Shown here piece by piece: positions 14,839-21,028 of a DNA stretch of 21,028 nt; position 1 is the first letter of the stretch, and every line of letters starts with the position of its first letter. Under the pieces are notes generated by a model. It was not told the origin of the DNA. It worked only from the letters and a program-made list of their open reading frames with translations, and did not search any database. The position numbers were made by a program, and so were the translations under genes. The DNA is from Dehalococcoidia bacterium (GTDB lineage Bacteria; Chloroflexota; Dehalococcoidia; UBA3495). Location: positions 1 through 21,028 of the forward strand of contig JASMCQ010000064.1 in assembly GCA_030753265.1 (NCBI GenBank), given 5' to 3'.

Positions 14839-16044
14839 CTAGATTACGCCCTCGGTCCTGAGCTGTTCGACCTGCGCTGAGTCGTAGTCCAGGAACTGGG
14901 CCAGTATCTCCTCGGTATGCTGGCCCAGGGTGGGGGCCGCGGTTATCTCGACGGGCGAGTCTTCCCATTGTATTGGGCAGCCGATCATGTCCATGGGGCC
15001 CCAGTTGTGCTGGTCCACGGTGGTTATCATGCCTCGCGCCCGCAGGTGAGGGTCCGCCATCACCTCGAGGCTGTCCAAGGTGGCGCCGCAGGGGGTCCCG
15101 TTCGCGCACATCCGGTGCATGACCTCAATCTTGTCATGCTGTAGCGTCCACCCGGTAATCAACGCCACGACCTCATCCCGATGTTCCAACCTGTACGCCG
15201 GGTCGGCGAGATTCTCGTCGCTCAGGAGGTCTTCCCTGCCGATGGTCTTCAGAAGGCCTTCCCACATGGATGGAGAACTCCGAGAGAGGTTGATGTACAC
15301 GTGGTCGTTGGGGCCGTCTCCTTTGCAGGGATAGGTGCCCCCCAGGGAGTTGCCCACGCTGATGTTGCCCGGGCGTACTCCGGCCTGGCCCGTGACATAC
15401 TGTCCGGTGAACTTGACCCTCAGAAGGTTCAGCACGGCCTCTTGCATGGCGACCTCGACCTTCTGGCCCTTGCCGGTATTCCCCCTCTGCTGGAGGGCAG
15501 CCAAGATTCCGATGAGCATGTGCATACCGGTCCCGGTATCCCCCACGTTGGGCGCCGAGATCGTGGGCGGGTTCTCGGGAAAGCCGGTCATGCTCATGGC
15601 GCCGCTGGTGGCCTGGGCGATCGTCTCAAAGCATTTATAGTCGCTGTAAGGGCCCCAGGTGCCGAAACCCTTGATTGTGGCGAAGATGAGCCGGGAGTTC
15701 AACTCCTTAAGAATGTCCCAACCCAGGCCGAACCGCTCCATCACGCCCGGGCCGTAGTTCTCCACCACGATGTCCGAATGCTTGATAATCTCCTTGCAGA
15801 TATCCTGGCCCTTCTTGCTTCTCATGTTCAGGGTTAGGCTGCGCTTGTTGCCATTGAGGAGCAGGAAGAAGGGGCTGGAGGCCTCGGCAGATCCGCCCAC
15901 ATTGGCGCGGACCTCATCACCGCCTTGCGGGCGCTCGATCTTGACCACATCCGCCCCCAGCCAGGCCAGCATTTGAGTGCAGGACGGCCCGGCCTGGTTG
16001 TGGGTGAAGTCAACTACTCGGAGCCCTTCCAATGCCTTGCCCAT
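14839..16044 (-). CDS. CaiB/BaiF family III CoA-transferase
   Basis: The 401-residue protein has the length of the family III CoA-transferases (formyl-CoA, carnitine, benzylsuccinate CoA-transferases). It opens with GLRVVDFTHNQAGPSCTQML (residues 7-26) and ADVVKIERPQGGDEVR. ENYGPGVMERFGL is the usual CoA-binding helix region, and the catalytic aspartate is D169 in NVGDTGTGMH, the same number as in formyl-CoA transferase. It moves CoA from one acyl-CoA to a free acid through an aspartyl-CoA anhydride, as an interlocked dimer in the cytosol. The ATG at 16044 follows GGAGG and fits the aspartate numbering, so the longer frame from 16098 is rejected. It is divergent from the crotonase gene. The acid substrate is unknown. 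Confidence 0.92.
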   Translation of the reverse strand: MGKALEGLRVVDFTHNQAGPSCTQMLAWLGADVVKIERPQGGDEVRANVGGSAEASSPFFLLLNGNKRSLTLNMRSKKGQDICKEIIKHSDIVVENYGPGVMERFGLGWDILKELNSRLIFATIKGFGTWGPYSDYKCFETIAQATSGAMSMTGFPENPPTISAPNVGDTGTGMHMLIGILAALQQRGNTGKGQKVEVAMQEAVLNLLRVKFTGQYVTGQAGVRPGNISVGNSLGGTYPCKGDGPNDHVYINLSRSSPSMWEGLLKTIGREDLLSDENLADPAYRLEHRDEVVALITGWTLQHDKIEVMHRMCANGTPCGATLDSLEVMADPHLRARGMITTVDQHNWGPMDMIGCPIQWEDSPVEITAAPTLGQHTEEILAQFLDYDSAQVEQLRTEGVI

Positions 16045-16097
16045 AATAAAAGCCCTCCTACCAAATCTCGGCGATGGACACTTTTCGACCGGGTGCA

Positions 16098-16103
16098 ATT
16101 ATA
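16098..16103 (-). promoter_or_regulatory. -10 box upstream of CoA-transferase
   Basis: On the minus strand the sequence is GGTGCTATAATTGC, a perfect TATAAT 53 bases before the CoA-transferase ATG. No TTGACA-like hexamer is found 16-18 bases further upstream. Confidence 0.5.
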
Positions 16104-16153
16104 GCACCAGGGGCTGGACCGCGCTGAGATGGCCCCATTGCGCGTCCCGGAGT

Positions 16154-16216
16154 GGGGCGAAACCGAGCAAGAGTCTCGATGCTCCCAGGTGACCTGCCCT
16201 GATCTGCCTGGCGACC
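16154..16216. repeat. Interspersed upstream repeat, copy B
   Basis: This is the partner of 14548-14611. It lies about 110-170 bases upstream of the CoA-transferase start on the minus strand, just beyond its -10 box. Position before the gene, and the GAGC-12 bases-GCTC pairing, are kept in both copies. Confidence 0.6.
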
Positions 16217-16279
16217 GCCCCGGCCGGTTGGTCACGGTTGATCCTTCGATGGGGCCCACTCTCGCGGTTCGGATTTCAG

Positions 16280-16308
16280 TTGACGCGCTCTGAGTACCGT
16301 TCTATAGT
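16280..16308 (+). promoter_or_regulatory. Sigma-70-type promoter for crotonase gene
   Basis: TTGACG (16280-16285) and TATAGT (16303-16308) are separated by exactly 17 bases, about 95 bases before the crotonase start. This is the best textbook promoter in the window. Confidence 0.6.
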
Positions 16309-16402
16309 TCACGGCATCCCCGCTGTCGTACGTTCGGGGAGATCAATTTGATCTGGGAATACCGGCTGAACTGGCCGCGCGGTAAGAAAAGGGGTGAAAA
16401 GG

Positions 16403-17215
16403 ATGGAATACTCACAGATACTGTACGAGACCGTCGGGCGAGTGGCCCGAGTTACGCTGAACCGGCCTGAATACCGCAACCCCATCGGCCGCATCGCCAT
16501 CGAGGAGATGGACGAGGCGTTCTCTCGGGCCGTCGCCGACGATGAGGTCGGAGCGATCGTGCTGCGGGCGGAAGGGCCTCACTTCTCGGCGGGTCACGAC
16601 CTGGGCACTCCCGTGAAGCTGGCCGACGACGCGGCGCGGCCCTATCCTGACGGCCCCAGCGGCGCCTTCAAGCGAAGCTGGGAGCTATACATCGATGCTG
16701 GGCTGCGCTGGCGAAACCTGCCGAAGCCGACCATCTGCGCGGTGCAAGGCAAGTGCATCTGGGGCGGCTGGATGGTCATCACCACTATGGACATCATCTT
16801 CGCGGCCGAGGACGCGGAATTCCTGGCCTCGACCGGACAATATTTCTCTCTCCCCTGGGACCTTGGCATCCGCAAGGCCAAGGAGATACTGTTCGAGCCT
16901 CGCTTCATCGGCGCCCATGAAGCCCAAGCCCTGGGTTTTGTGAACCGGGTTCTCCCGGGTGAGCAGTTGGACAGCGAAGTCATGGCCTACGCGGAGCGGG
17001 TGGCGGAGAACGATCCGTTTTTTCTGCGGCTGGCGAAACTCAACATCAACCAGGCGCAGGACATACAAGGCTACACGAGCCACATCATCTCGGCGCACAA
17101 CAATAGAGCCAAGGAAAGCACAAGCTCTCAAGGTTCGCAACTGCCATCCGGCGAACGGCGCGTCGCCCCCATCGACCGAGCCCTCCGGAACAGAAAGCTC
17201 ACACGCGGCATCTAG
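16403..17215 (+). CDS. Crotonase-fold (enoyl-CoA hydratase/isomerase family) protein
   Basis: The 270-residue protein is a complete crotonase-fold enzyme. The N-terminal GRVARVTLNRPEYRNPI, the oxyanion loop HFSAGHDLG (about residues 60-68) and GKCIWGGWM (116-124) give the CoA-thioester pocket. However, the two glutamates of true enoyl-CoA hydratases seem absent: the position after the GG pair is W-M instead of C-E, and no PE motif occurs around 140-150. It may therefore be an isomerase, hydrolase, decarboxylase or C-C lyase of the superfamily. I prefer the ATG at 16403; a GTG nine bases upstream is also possible, since AGGGG and AAAAGG overlap both. It is divergent from the CoA-transferase and convergent with the amidase. 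Confidence 0.87.
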   Translation: MEYSQILYETVGRVARVTLNRPEYRNPIGRIAIEEMDEAFSRAVADDEVGAIVLRAEGPHFSAGHDLGTPVKLADDAARPYPDGPSGAFKRSWELYIDAGLRWRNLPKPTICAVQGKCIWGGWMVITTMDIIFAAEDAEFLASTGQYFSLPWDLGIRKAKEILFEPRFIGAHEAQALGFVNRVLPGEQLDSEVMAYAERVAENDPFFLRLAKLNINQAQDIQGYTSHIISAHNNRAKESTSSQGSQLPSGERRVAPIDRALRNRKLTRGI

Positions 17216-17270
17216 GGTAATGAGGCCAGGCAAACCCTCGCGGGCTAATCACGCCTGGGTCTTGGCCCGA

Positions 17271-18830
17271 TCAGGAATTGACGCCGATGATCTTGTCCCA
17301 ATCGGTCGAATGCTGGTAGGCGTAGGCAGCCCTCATGAGGAGCGGGTCGTCGAAGAAGCGCCCGACGAGCTGCATGCTGACTGGGAGACCAGCAGACGAC
17401 TTGCCCACGGGCAGGGCGAGCGCTGGGTGACCGGTGTAGTTGAAAGGTTGGGTGTTGCGGTTGGCGCCCGCGTTTATCGCCGCGAAATTCGCCTCGACGG
17501 CCTCGAGATAGCTACCCGGTGTCTGGTTCCTGGGCGCTGTCATGACGCAGGTGGGCATCACGAGCACGTCAACGTTGGCGAGTGCGGCGTCGTAGGCTTT
17601 GATGTAGGTGGGACGCACGTTCTGGGCCTTGGCGTACACCCTGCCGTGGTAATTGCGACGGCTTAGCTCGGCGGCGATGAGCGACAGTTTGCTGCGCGGC
17701 GCGAGCACGTCGGCCTGGGAGGCCCACATCTTGTTAATGGAGGCGATCAGGGAGGCCGGGTAGTAGGTCCTGGTGAATGCGCCGTAGAACCCAGTTTTGA
17801 ACACGGCGAGGGCGCCTTCGCCGTTAAGCGCGGCGAGGGCCGCGCGGGTGGCGTGGTGCTCCGGGATGGACACCTTGGAAACACCGGCGCCTGCTTCGGC
17901 GAGAACGTCGACCGCCGCCATCACCAGGTCGCGCACCTCGGCCTCGGCATCGGCGAAGCCCTCCTCTAGCACACCGATGCGCAGCCCGGAAACACCGTCG
18001 GCCAGCCGGCTAAGCAGGTCAATGGTGCTGGGGACATCTCGCGTCGCGCGGGGATCGTAAGGGTCGTAACCAGCGGTGGCCTGGAGCGTAGCCGCGGCAT
18101 CCTCAACGGTGCGGGTCATCGGACCCGTGTAGTCGATGCTCTGGTCGGAACCGAACCCGATCCCGAAGTGGGACAACAAACCGAACGTGGGCTTGTGCCC
18201 GACGGTGCCGGAGAAAGCCGAAGGGATACGAATGGAGCCGCCCTGGTCGCCGCCGAAGGAGATGTCCACCTGGCCGGAGGCCACGGCTGCGGCGGAGCCC
18301 GAGGACGATCCGCCGGTCACGTGATCGTGGTTGTGGGGGTTGAGGGGCCGGCCGTAGTCACCGAAGCCGCCGCCGGTGCCGAAGCCGCCGCTCAGTCCGT
18401 TCATGACGTTCTTGCCGATGACGGTGCCCCCCTCCCTCAGCACCCTGGTGACGACGGTTGCGTCGAAGTCGGGAATGAAGCCGTCGAGGGCGAAGCAACC
18501 GAAGCTCATCGGGATACCGGCCACGGCGATGTGGTCCTTGAAGCTGACCGTCTTGCCGGCGAGCAGACCTTCGGCTGCTCCATCAATCCGGCACTTCCAC
18601 ATCCAAGCGTTGAGCGGGTCTTCCTCTCGGCTTGGCCGGTATCCGGGCTCGCGGGCGGCCGAGACCATCGGAGGCTTGGGCTCCTCCACTCGGGCTTGCA
18701 CGAAGTCGTCCAGCCGTCCCATCACATCCATCAGGTGTTTCCGGTACAGGACGGCCTCATCGGGACCCAAATTGATCCCCAGTTCTTTGGCAACGGCCAC
18801 TACTTCATCGACGTCGGGTACTGCGTACAT
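17271..18830 (-). CDS. Amidase signature family enzyme
   Basis: The 519-residue protein belongs to the amidase signature family. The Ser-cisSer-Lys triad is clear: K98 in TVSFKDH, S175 in VTGGSSSGSA and nucleophile S199 in GGDQGGSIRIP. Spacing of 24 residues between the serines is the family norm. The GGDQGGSIR form and the roughly 90-residue helical N-terminal extension resemble the nitrile-pathway amidases of actinobacteria. It would hydrolyse a carboxamide to acid and ammonia in the cytosol. The ATG at 18830 has GAGGAG four to five bases upstream; the frame to 18968 adds unrelated Arg/Pro-rich residues and overlaps the likely promoter. No nitrile hydratase or Gat subunits are adjacent, so a GatA role is unlikely. 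It is divergent from the thiolase. Confidence 0.92.
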   Translation of the reverse strand: MYAVPDVDEVVAVAKELGINLGPDEAVLYRKHLMDVMGRLDDFVQARVEEPKPPMVSAAREPGYRPSREEDPLNAWMWKCRIDGAAEGLLAGKTVSFKDHIAVAGIPMSFGCFALDGFIPDFDATVVTRVLREGGTVIGKNVMNGLSGGFGTGGGFGDYGRPLNPHNHDHVTGGSSSGSAAAVASGQVDISFGGDQGGSIRIPSAFSGTVGHKPTFGLLSHFGIGFGSDQSIDYTGPMTRTVEDAAATLQATAGYDPYDPRATRDVPSTIDLLSRLADGVSGLRIGVLEEGFADAEAEVRDLVMAAVDVLAEAGAGVSKVSIPEHHATRAALAALNGEGALAVFKTGFYGAFTRTYYPASLIASINKMWASQADVLAPRSKLSLIAAELSRRNYHGRVYAKAQNVRPTYIKAYDAALANVDVLVMPTCVMTAPRNQTPGSYLEAVEANFAAINAGANRNTQPFNYTGHPALALPVGKSSAGLPVSMQLVGRFFDDPLLMRAAYAYQHSTDWDKIIGVNS

Positions 18831-18931
18831 GAGGCTCCTCGTCCGTAAAGGTTGGTTACCGGGGTTCGGCAGCAGTTGAGCCGGGATTTCCTGTTTCCAC
18901 CGGCGCCGGCCCGATACGATGGAACGAGAGG

Positions 18932-18961
18932 AGAGTACTCCCGCCCCTGGAAACCTGTCAA
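18932..18961 (-). promoter_or_regulatory. Candidate promoter for amidase gene
   Basis: On the minus strand a perfect TTGACA (18961-18956) is followed after 18 bases by TACTCT (18937-18932), about 100 bases before the amidase ATG. The -35 is ideal and the -10 is moderate. Confidence 0.4.
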
Positions 18962-19107
18962 CAATCATCTCTCTGAGCTTCGGATATCCGTCTCCTTGGC
19001 GGTTTTGGGACGATCATCTACCAGCGAGCGCTTGACCTGGCCAGGGTCCTGGGGGTTTGGAACTCAAGTGGCCCGCCAGACCTCACGGCCGGCAAGAAGG
19101 TACATCA

Positions 19108-19136
19108 TTGCTCCTCACTTGTGGCTGTGGTATCGT
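19108..19136 (+). promoter_or_regulatory. Candidate promoter for thiolase gene
   Basis: TTGCTC (19108-19113) and TATCGT (19131-19136) are 17 bases apart, 89 bases before the thiolase start. Both hexamers are partial matches. The context TGTGGTATCGT resembles TCGTGGTATCAT before the ThDP alpha gene (8752-8757). Confidence 0.35.
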
Positions 19137-19225
19137 TTCGGCATCCGCACCGAGGACCGGCGATCGAGCTGGATGTGGCGGACTGATTGAATTTCGAACT
19201 CTCTCAGAGGAGTTGGGGAGGCTTT

Positions 19226-20413
19226 ATGCAAGATGCCGTCATCGTCAGCGGCGCCCGCACGCCCATAGGCCGCTTCGGAGGAGCCTTCAAGGACGTTTCG
19301 GCGTCGGAGCTGGGATCCATGGTCATCCGAGCCGCGCTGGACCAGGCCAACCTACGTCCGGACCAGGTCGACGAGGTTTTGCTCGGCAACGCCCTCCAGA
19401 CTGCCGAGGCCGGCTACGCCGCCAGGCTAGCCTCCCTGGTCAGTGGCATCCCCGCCGAGGTTCCCACCATCGCTATCAACCGGCAGTGCTCCTCCGGTCT
19501 GGAAGCGATCAACCTGGCTGCCCAACTGATCAAGACCGGGGAGGTGGAAATCGCCGTCGCCGGAGGCATCGAGAACATGAGCCAGTCTCCCTTTCTGATC
19601 GACTACAAGGCCCGTTTCGATGGTCTGCGGCTGGGAGACGGGGCCCTCATCGATAGCCTGGTTAAAGGCTTGGGATGCCCGGTAAACCTCTACCACATGG
19701 GTGTAACCGCCGAGAACGTGGCCGAGCGTTTTGGCGTGAGCCGCGAGGAACAAGACGAATTGGCCGAAGTCAGCCACCAGCGGGCGGTGGCCGCCATAAA
19801 AGATGGGCGGTTCGATCACCAGATCTTCCCGGTGGCAGTACCCCAGCGCCGGGCCGACCCTATAGTGGTGTCCCGGGACGAGGGTCCTCGGGAAGATACC
19901 ACCCTGGAACGGCTGGCCCAACTCTCTCCCGTATTCAAGAAGGACGGGACCGTCACCGCCGGCAACGCTTCCACCATTAACGACGGCGCCGCCGCGGTCG
20001 TGGTGATGTCCGCTAAGAAAGCCGCCGAACTCGGCATCAAACCCAGGATGCGTTGGCACACCCGCGGCATCGCCGGGGTGGAGCCCGCCATCATGGGCAC
20101 CGGTCCCGTCCCCGCGGTGCGCAAGGTCCTGAAGAAGGCTGGCATGACTCTGGACGACATCGGCCTCATCGAACTCAACGAGGCCTTCGCCTCCCAGGCT
20201 CTCTATTGCATGCGAGAGCTAGACATGAATTTGGAGAAGACCAACGTCAACGGTAGCGGCATCAGCCTGGGCCATCCGGTCGGCGCCACCGGCGCAATCT
20301 TGACCGTCAAGCTGATGGAAGAGATGGAGTTGCGCGGCGAAGAGTTGGGCCTGGTGACCATGTGTGTGGGCGGCGGCCAAGGCGTGGCTACCATCTTCCA
20401 GCGAACCGGGTAG
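19226..20413 (+). CDS. Thiolase (acetyl-CoA C-acyltransferase family)
   Basis: The 395-residue protein is a full-length thiolase. It has the N-terminal AVIVSGARTPIGRFGG (4-19), the acyl-accepting cysteine C88 in NRQCSSGLEAI, N318 in the LNEAFA motif, H350 in GISLGHPVGATGA and the second catalytic cysteine C380 in MCVGGGQG. All residues needed for Claisen condensation or thiolysis are present. It either cleaves 3-ketoacyl-CoA or joins two acetyl-CoA in the cytosol; sequence alone does not settle chain-length preference. The ATG at 19226 has GGGGAGG four bases upstream, so the longer frame from 19187 is rejected. It forms no tight operon, but with the CoA-transferase and crotonase genes it fits an acyl-CoA degradation theme. 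Confidence 0.94.
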   Translation: MQDAVIVSGARTPIGRFGGAFKDVSASELGSMVIRAALDQANLRPDQVDEVLLGNALQTAEAGYAARLASLVSGIPAEVPTIAINRQCSSGLEAINLAAQLIKTGEVEIAVAGGIENMSQSPFLIDYKARFDGLRLGDGALIDSLVKGLGCPVNLYHMGVTAENVAERFGVSREEQDELAEVSHQRAVAAIKDGRFDHQIFPVAVPQRRADPIVVSRDEGPREDTTLERLAQLSPVFKKDGTVTAGNASTINDGAAAVVVMSAKKAAELGIKPRMRWHTRGIAGVEPAIMGTGPVPAVRKVLKKAGMTLDDIGLIELNEAFASQALYCMRELDMNLEKTNVNGSGISLGHPVGATGAILTVKLMEEMELRGEELGLVTMCVGGGQGVATIFQRTG

Positions 20414-20645
20414 GTTCAGCGCCGGCACCCACAACGGATCTGACCGGCGAGGAATTAGACCCATCCTCCATTCACCTGCGTCAGGCCCAATGAACGGTGA
20501 AGGAGTTGTCCGGCGCGCTCAAGCCCTGTGAGCAGCCGGCCGAAGTCAGCGAACGGGAATTGACGTTGGAAGTCTGCGGACTGAATGAGACTGTTTCCCC
20601 GAGAAAGTCGCTGCCAATGAGGAAGAGGTTAGTGTGCGACCGGAG

Positions 20646-20717
20646 TGGCTCCCCAGCTAGGATTCGAACCTAGGACCTAGCGGTTAATCCTTCCTCTACA
20701 GGAAGGACCCGCTCTAC
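20646..20717 (-). pseudogene. Truncated, disrupted copy of tRNA-Asn 3' region
   Basis: Positions 20646-20687 are identical to 20976-21017, the 3' part of the tRNA-Asn gene from inside the anticodon through the T arm, acceptor strand and CCA. Beyond the match, 20 bases forming a perfect 7-bp hairpin (20688-20707) stand where the intact gene has six. Then CCCGCTCTAC (20708-20717) again looks like the D-arm end of a tRNA (GTAGAGCGGG on the minus strand). There is no 5' acceptor strand, as that space is the GIY-YIG coding end. It cannot fold as a working tRNA. Confidence 0.75.
20688..20707. repeat. 7-bp-stem palindrome inside tRNA fragment
   Basis: TCCTTCC and GGAAGGA flank the loop TCTACA. The palindrome exactly occupies the junction between the two tRNA-like parts of the fragment and overlaps the bases just after the GIY-YIG stop codon. 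CTCTACAG in the loop is repeated at 20712-20719. Confidence 0.8.
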
Positions 20718-20962
20718 AGCCCTTCTGTTTCGAAACGCCTGCGGAGGCTTTGATTGGCTCTGCCCCGCTTCAAGCTTCTCTCCCGCCGGAGAGACTCTGC
20801 GCGGCTGGTGAATTTCTCGTGATGGACCAAAACCCAAGGACCTTTGCCGCGAGTCCAGCCGCCTTCTTCATCTTGGTGTTGGCGAACGCGGTGATCGAGA
20901 TCCTCGGTGAAGCCGATATAGAGGCGGCCCTGAGGGTTGCGCAGAACGTAGACGAAAAACAC
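20714..20962 (-). CDS. Small GIY-YIG nuclease family protein next to tRNA
   Basis: The 82-residue protein is a minimal single-domain GIY-YIG protein. The two signature strands read FFVYVLRNPQGRLYIGFT (residues 2-19), followed by R25 in DHRVRQHQ and the probable metal-binding E56 in SRAESLRRERSLKRG. No DNA-binding extension is present. Related short proteins are annotated as UvrC-like or YhbQ-like nucleases; family members cut DNA, as homing, repair or restriction enzymes. The start is GTG at 20962, only 13 bases after the tRNA-Asn 3' end and without a clear ribosome site. The stop TAG at 20714 falls inside the tRNA-like D-arm sequence of the downstream fragment. The gene thus sits exactly between the two tRNA copies, suggesting it mobilises or was carried with this segment. 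Confidence 0.82.
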   Translation of the reverse strand: MFFVYVLRNPQGRLYIGFTEDLDHRVRQHQDEEGGWTRGKGPWVLVHHEKFTSRAESLRRERSLKRGRANQSLRRRFETEGL

Positions 20963-20975
20963 TGATGATTCCGAC

Positions 20976-21028
20976 TGGCTCCCCAGCTAGGATTCGAACC
21001 TAGGACCTAGCGGTTAACAGCCGCCCGC
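20976..21028 (-). tRNA. tRNA-Asn(GUU), 3' part, cut by window end
   Basis: On the minus strand the visible bases give the anticodon stem-loop GCGG-CTGTTAA-CCGC with anticodon GTT (21018-21016). They continue with the variable loop, a T arm CTAGG-TTCGAAT-CCTAG, the acceptor 3' strand, a G discriminator and an encoded CCA ending at 20976. This matches bacterial tRNA-Asn. The D arm and 5' acceptor strand lie beyond 21028, so integrity of the gene cannot be confirmed. Confidence 0.85.

Larger units (their letters stand above)
16045..16402. other. Divergent promoter region between CoA-transferase and crotonase genes
   Basis: These 358 bases contain no gene. They carry a minus-strand -10 box for the CoA-transferase, copy B of the interspersed repeat and a plus-strand promoter for the crotonase gene. 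The two genes probably share control from here. Confidence 0.6.
18831..19225. other. Intergenic region between divergent amidase and thiolase genes
   Basis: No gene is supported in these 395 bases. Candidate promoters for both flanking genes are present and listed separately. The remaining sequence shows no repeats or relics that I recognise. Confidence 0.5.

Noticed and set aside
15181..15837. 218-codon plus-strand open frame opposite the CoA-transferase gene
   Set aside because: The minus strand has full family similarity including the catalytic Asp; this frame has none.
18960..19195. Open stretch upstream of thiolase read as a possible gene relic
   Set aside because: A frame ending at 19188 reads smoothly (YQRALDLARVLGV region) but matches no family I know and has no start signal.
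20646..20717. Second functional tRNA-Asn or intron-containing tRNA
   Set aside because: The 5' acceptor strand and the 5' side of the anticodon stem are missing, and the 20-base hairpin replaces needed anticodon bases.
1..21028. CRISPR array, rRNA or prophage genes
   Set aside because: No regularly spaced repeats, rRNA-like sequence or phage structural genes were seen anywhere in the window.

Overview
The window is about 21 kb of GC-rich bacterial DNA, densely packed with single-gene or two-gene units of catabolic enzymes on both strands. Two F420-type flavoenzymes (a Ddn-like reductase and a luciferase-like oxidoreductase), an enolase-superfamily dehydratase, a family III CoA-transferase, a tungsten-type aldehyde:ferredoxin oxidoreductase and a split thiamine-diphosphate decarboxylase occur together. 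This mix suggests a Chloroflexota genome of the Dehalococcoidia/SAR202 kind, or a similar soil or marine oligotroph. That assignment is inference from gene content; no taxonomic marker gene is present.

Left part (1-7256): a minus-strand Ddn-like protein and a divergent MFS exporter are followed by a plus-strand sugar-acid group. This holds an enolase-superfamily dehydratase, a uronate-dehydrogenase-like SDR and a ThuA-like protein. Convergent to it is a minus-strand pair, a VOC protein then a xylose-isomerase-like TIM barrel. Together these look like oxidation, dehydration and isomerisation of sugar acids or similar polyhydroxy compounds.

Middle (7257-13065): a luciferase-like F420 oxidoreductase, then the two subunits of a sulfopyruvate/phosphonopyruvate-decarboxylase-like ThDP enzyme (PYR and PP domains on separate genes). 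Convergent to these are an aldehyde:ferredoxin oxidoreductase and, upstream of it, a stand-alone pyruvate-kinase C-terminal-domain protein.

Right part (13066-20413): a degraded IS3-type transposase tail, an alpha/beta hydrolase, a REP-like double hairpin, a family III CoA-transferase, a divergent crotonase-fold protein, an amidase and a thiolase. These would serve acyl-CoA activation, shortening and amide cleavage.

Right edge (20646-21028): the 3' part of a tRNA-Asn(GUU) gene, a tiny GIY-YIG nuclease gene starting 13 bp after it, and a second exact 42-bp copy of the tRNA 3' region that begins inside the anticodon. This is the most striking structure here and looks like a very small element inserted in, or copied from, a tRNA gene.

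Regulation: several intergenic regions carry TATAAT-like -10 boxes 38-115 bases before start codons. Three of these share an extended conserved sequence of about 30 bp, and two minus-strand genes share a separate 63-64 bp upstream repeat.
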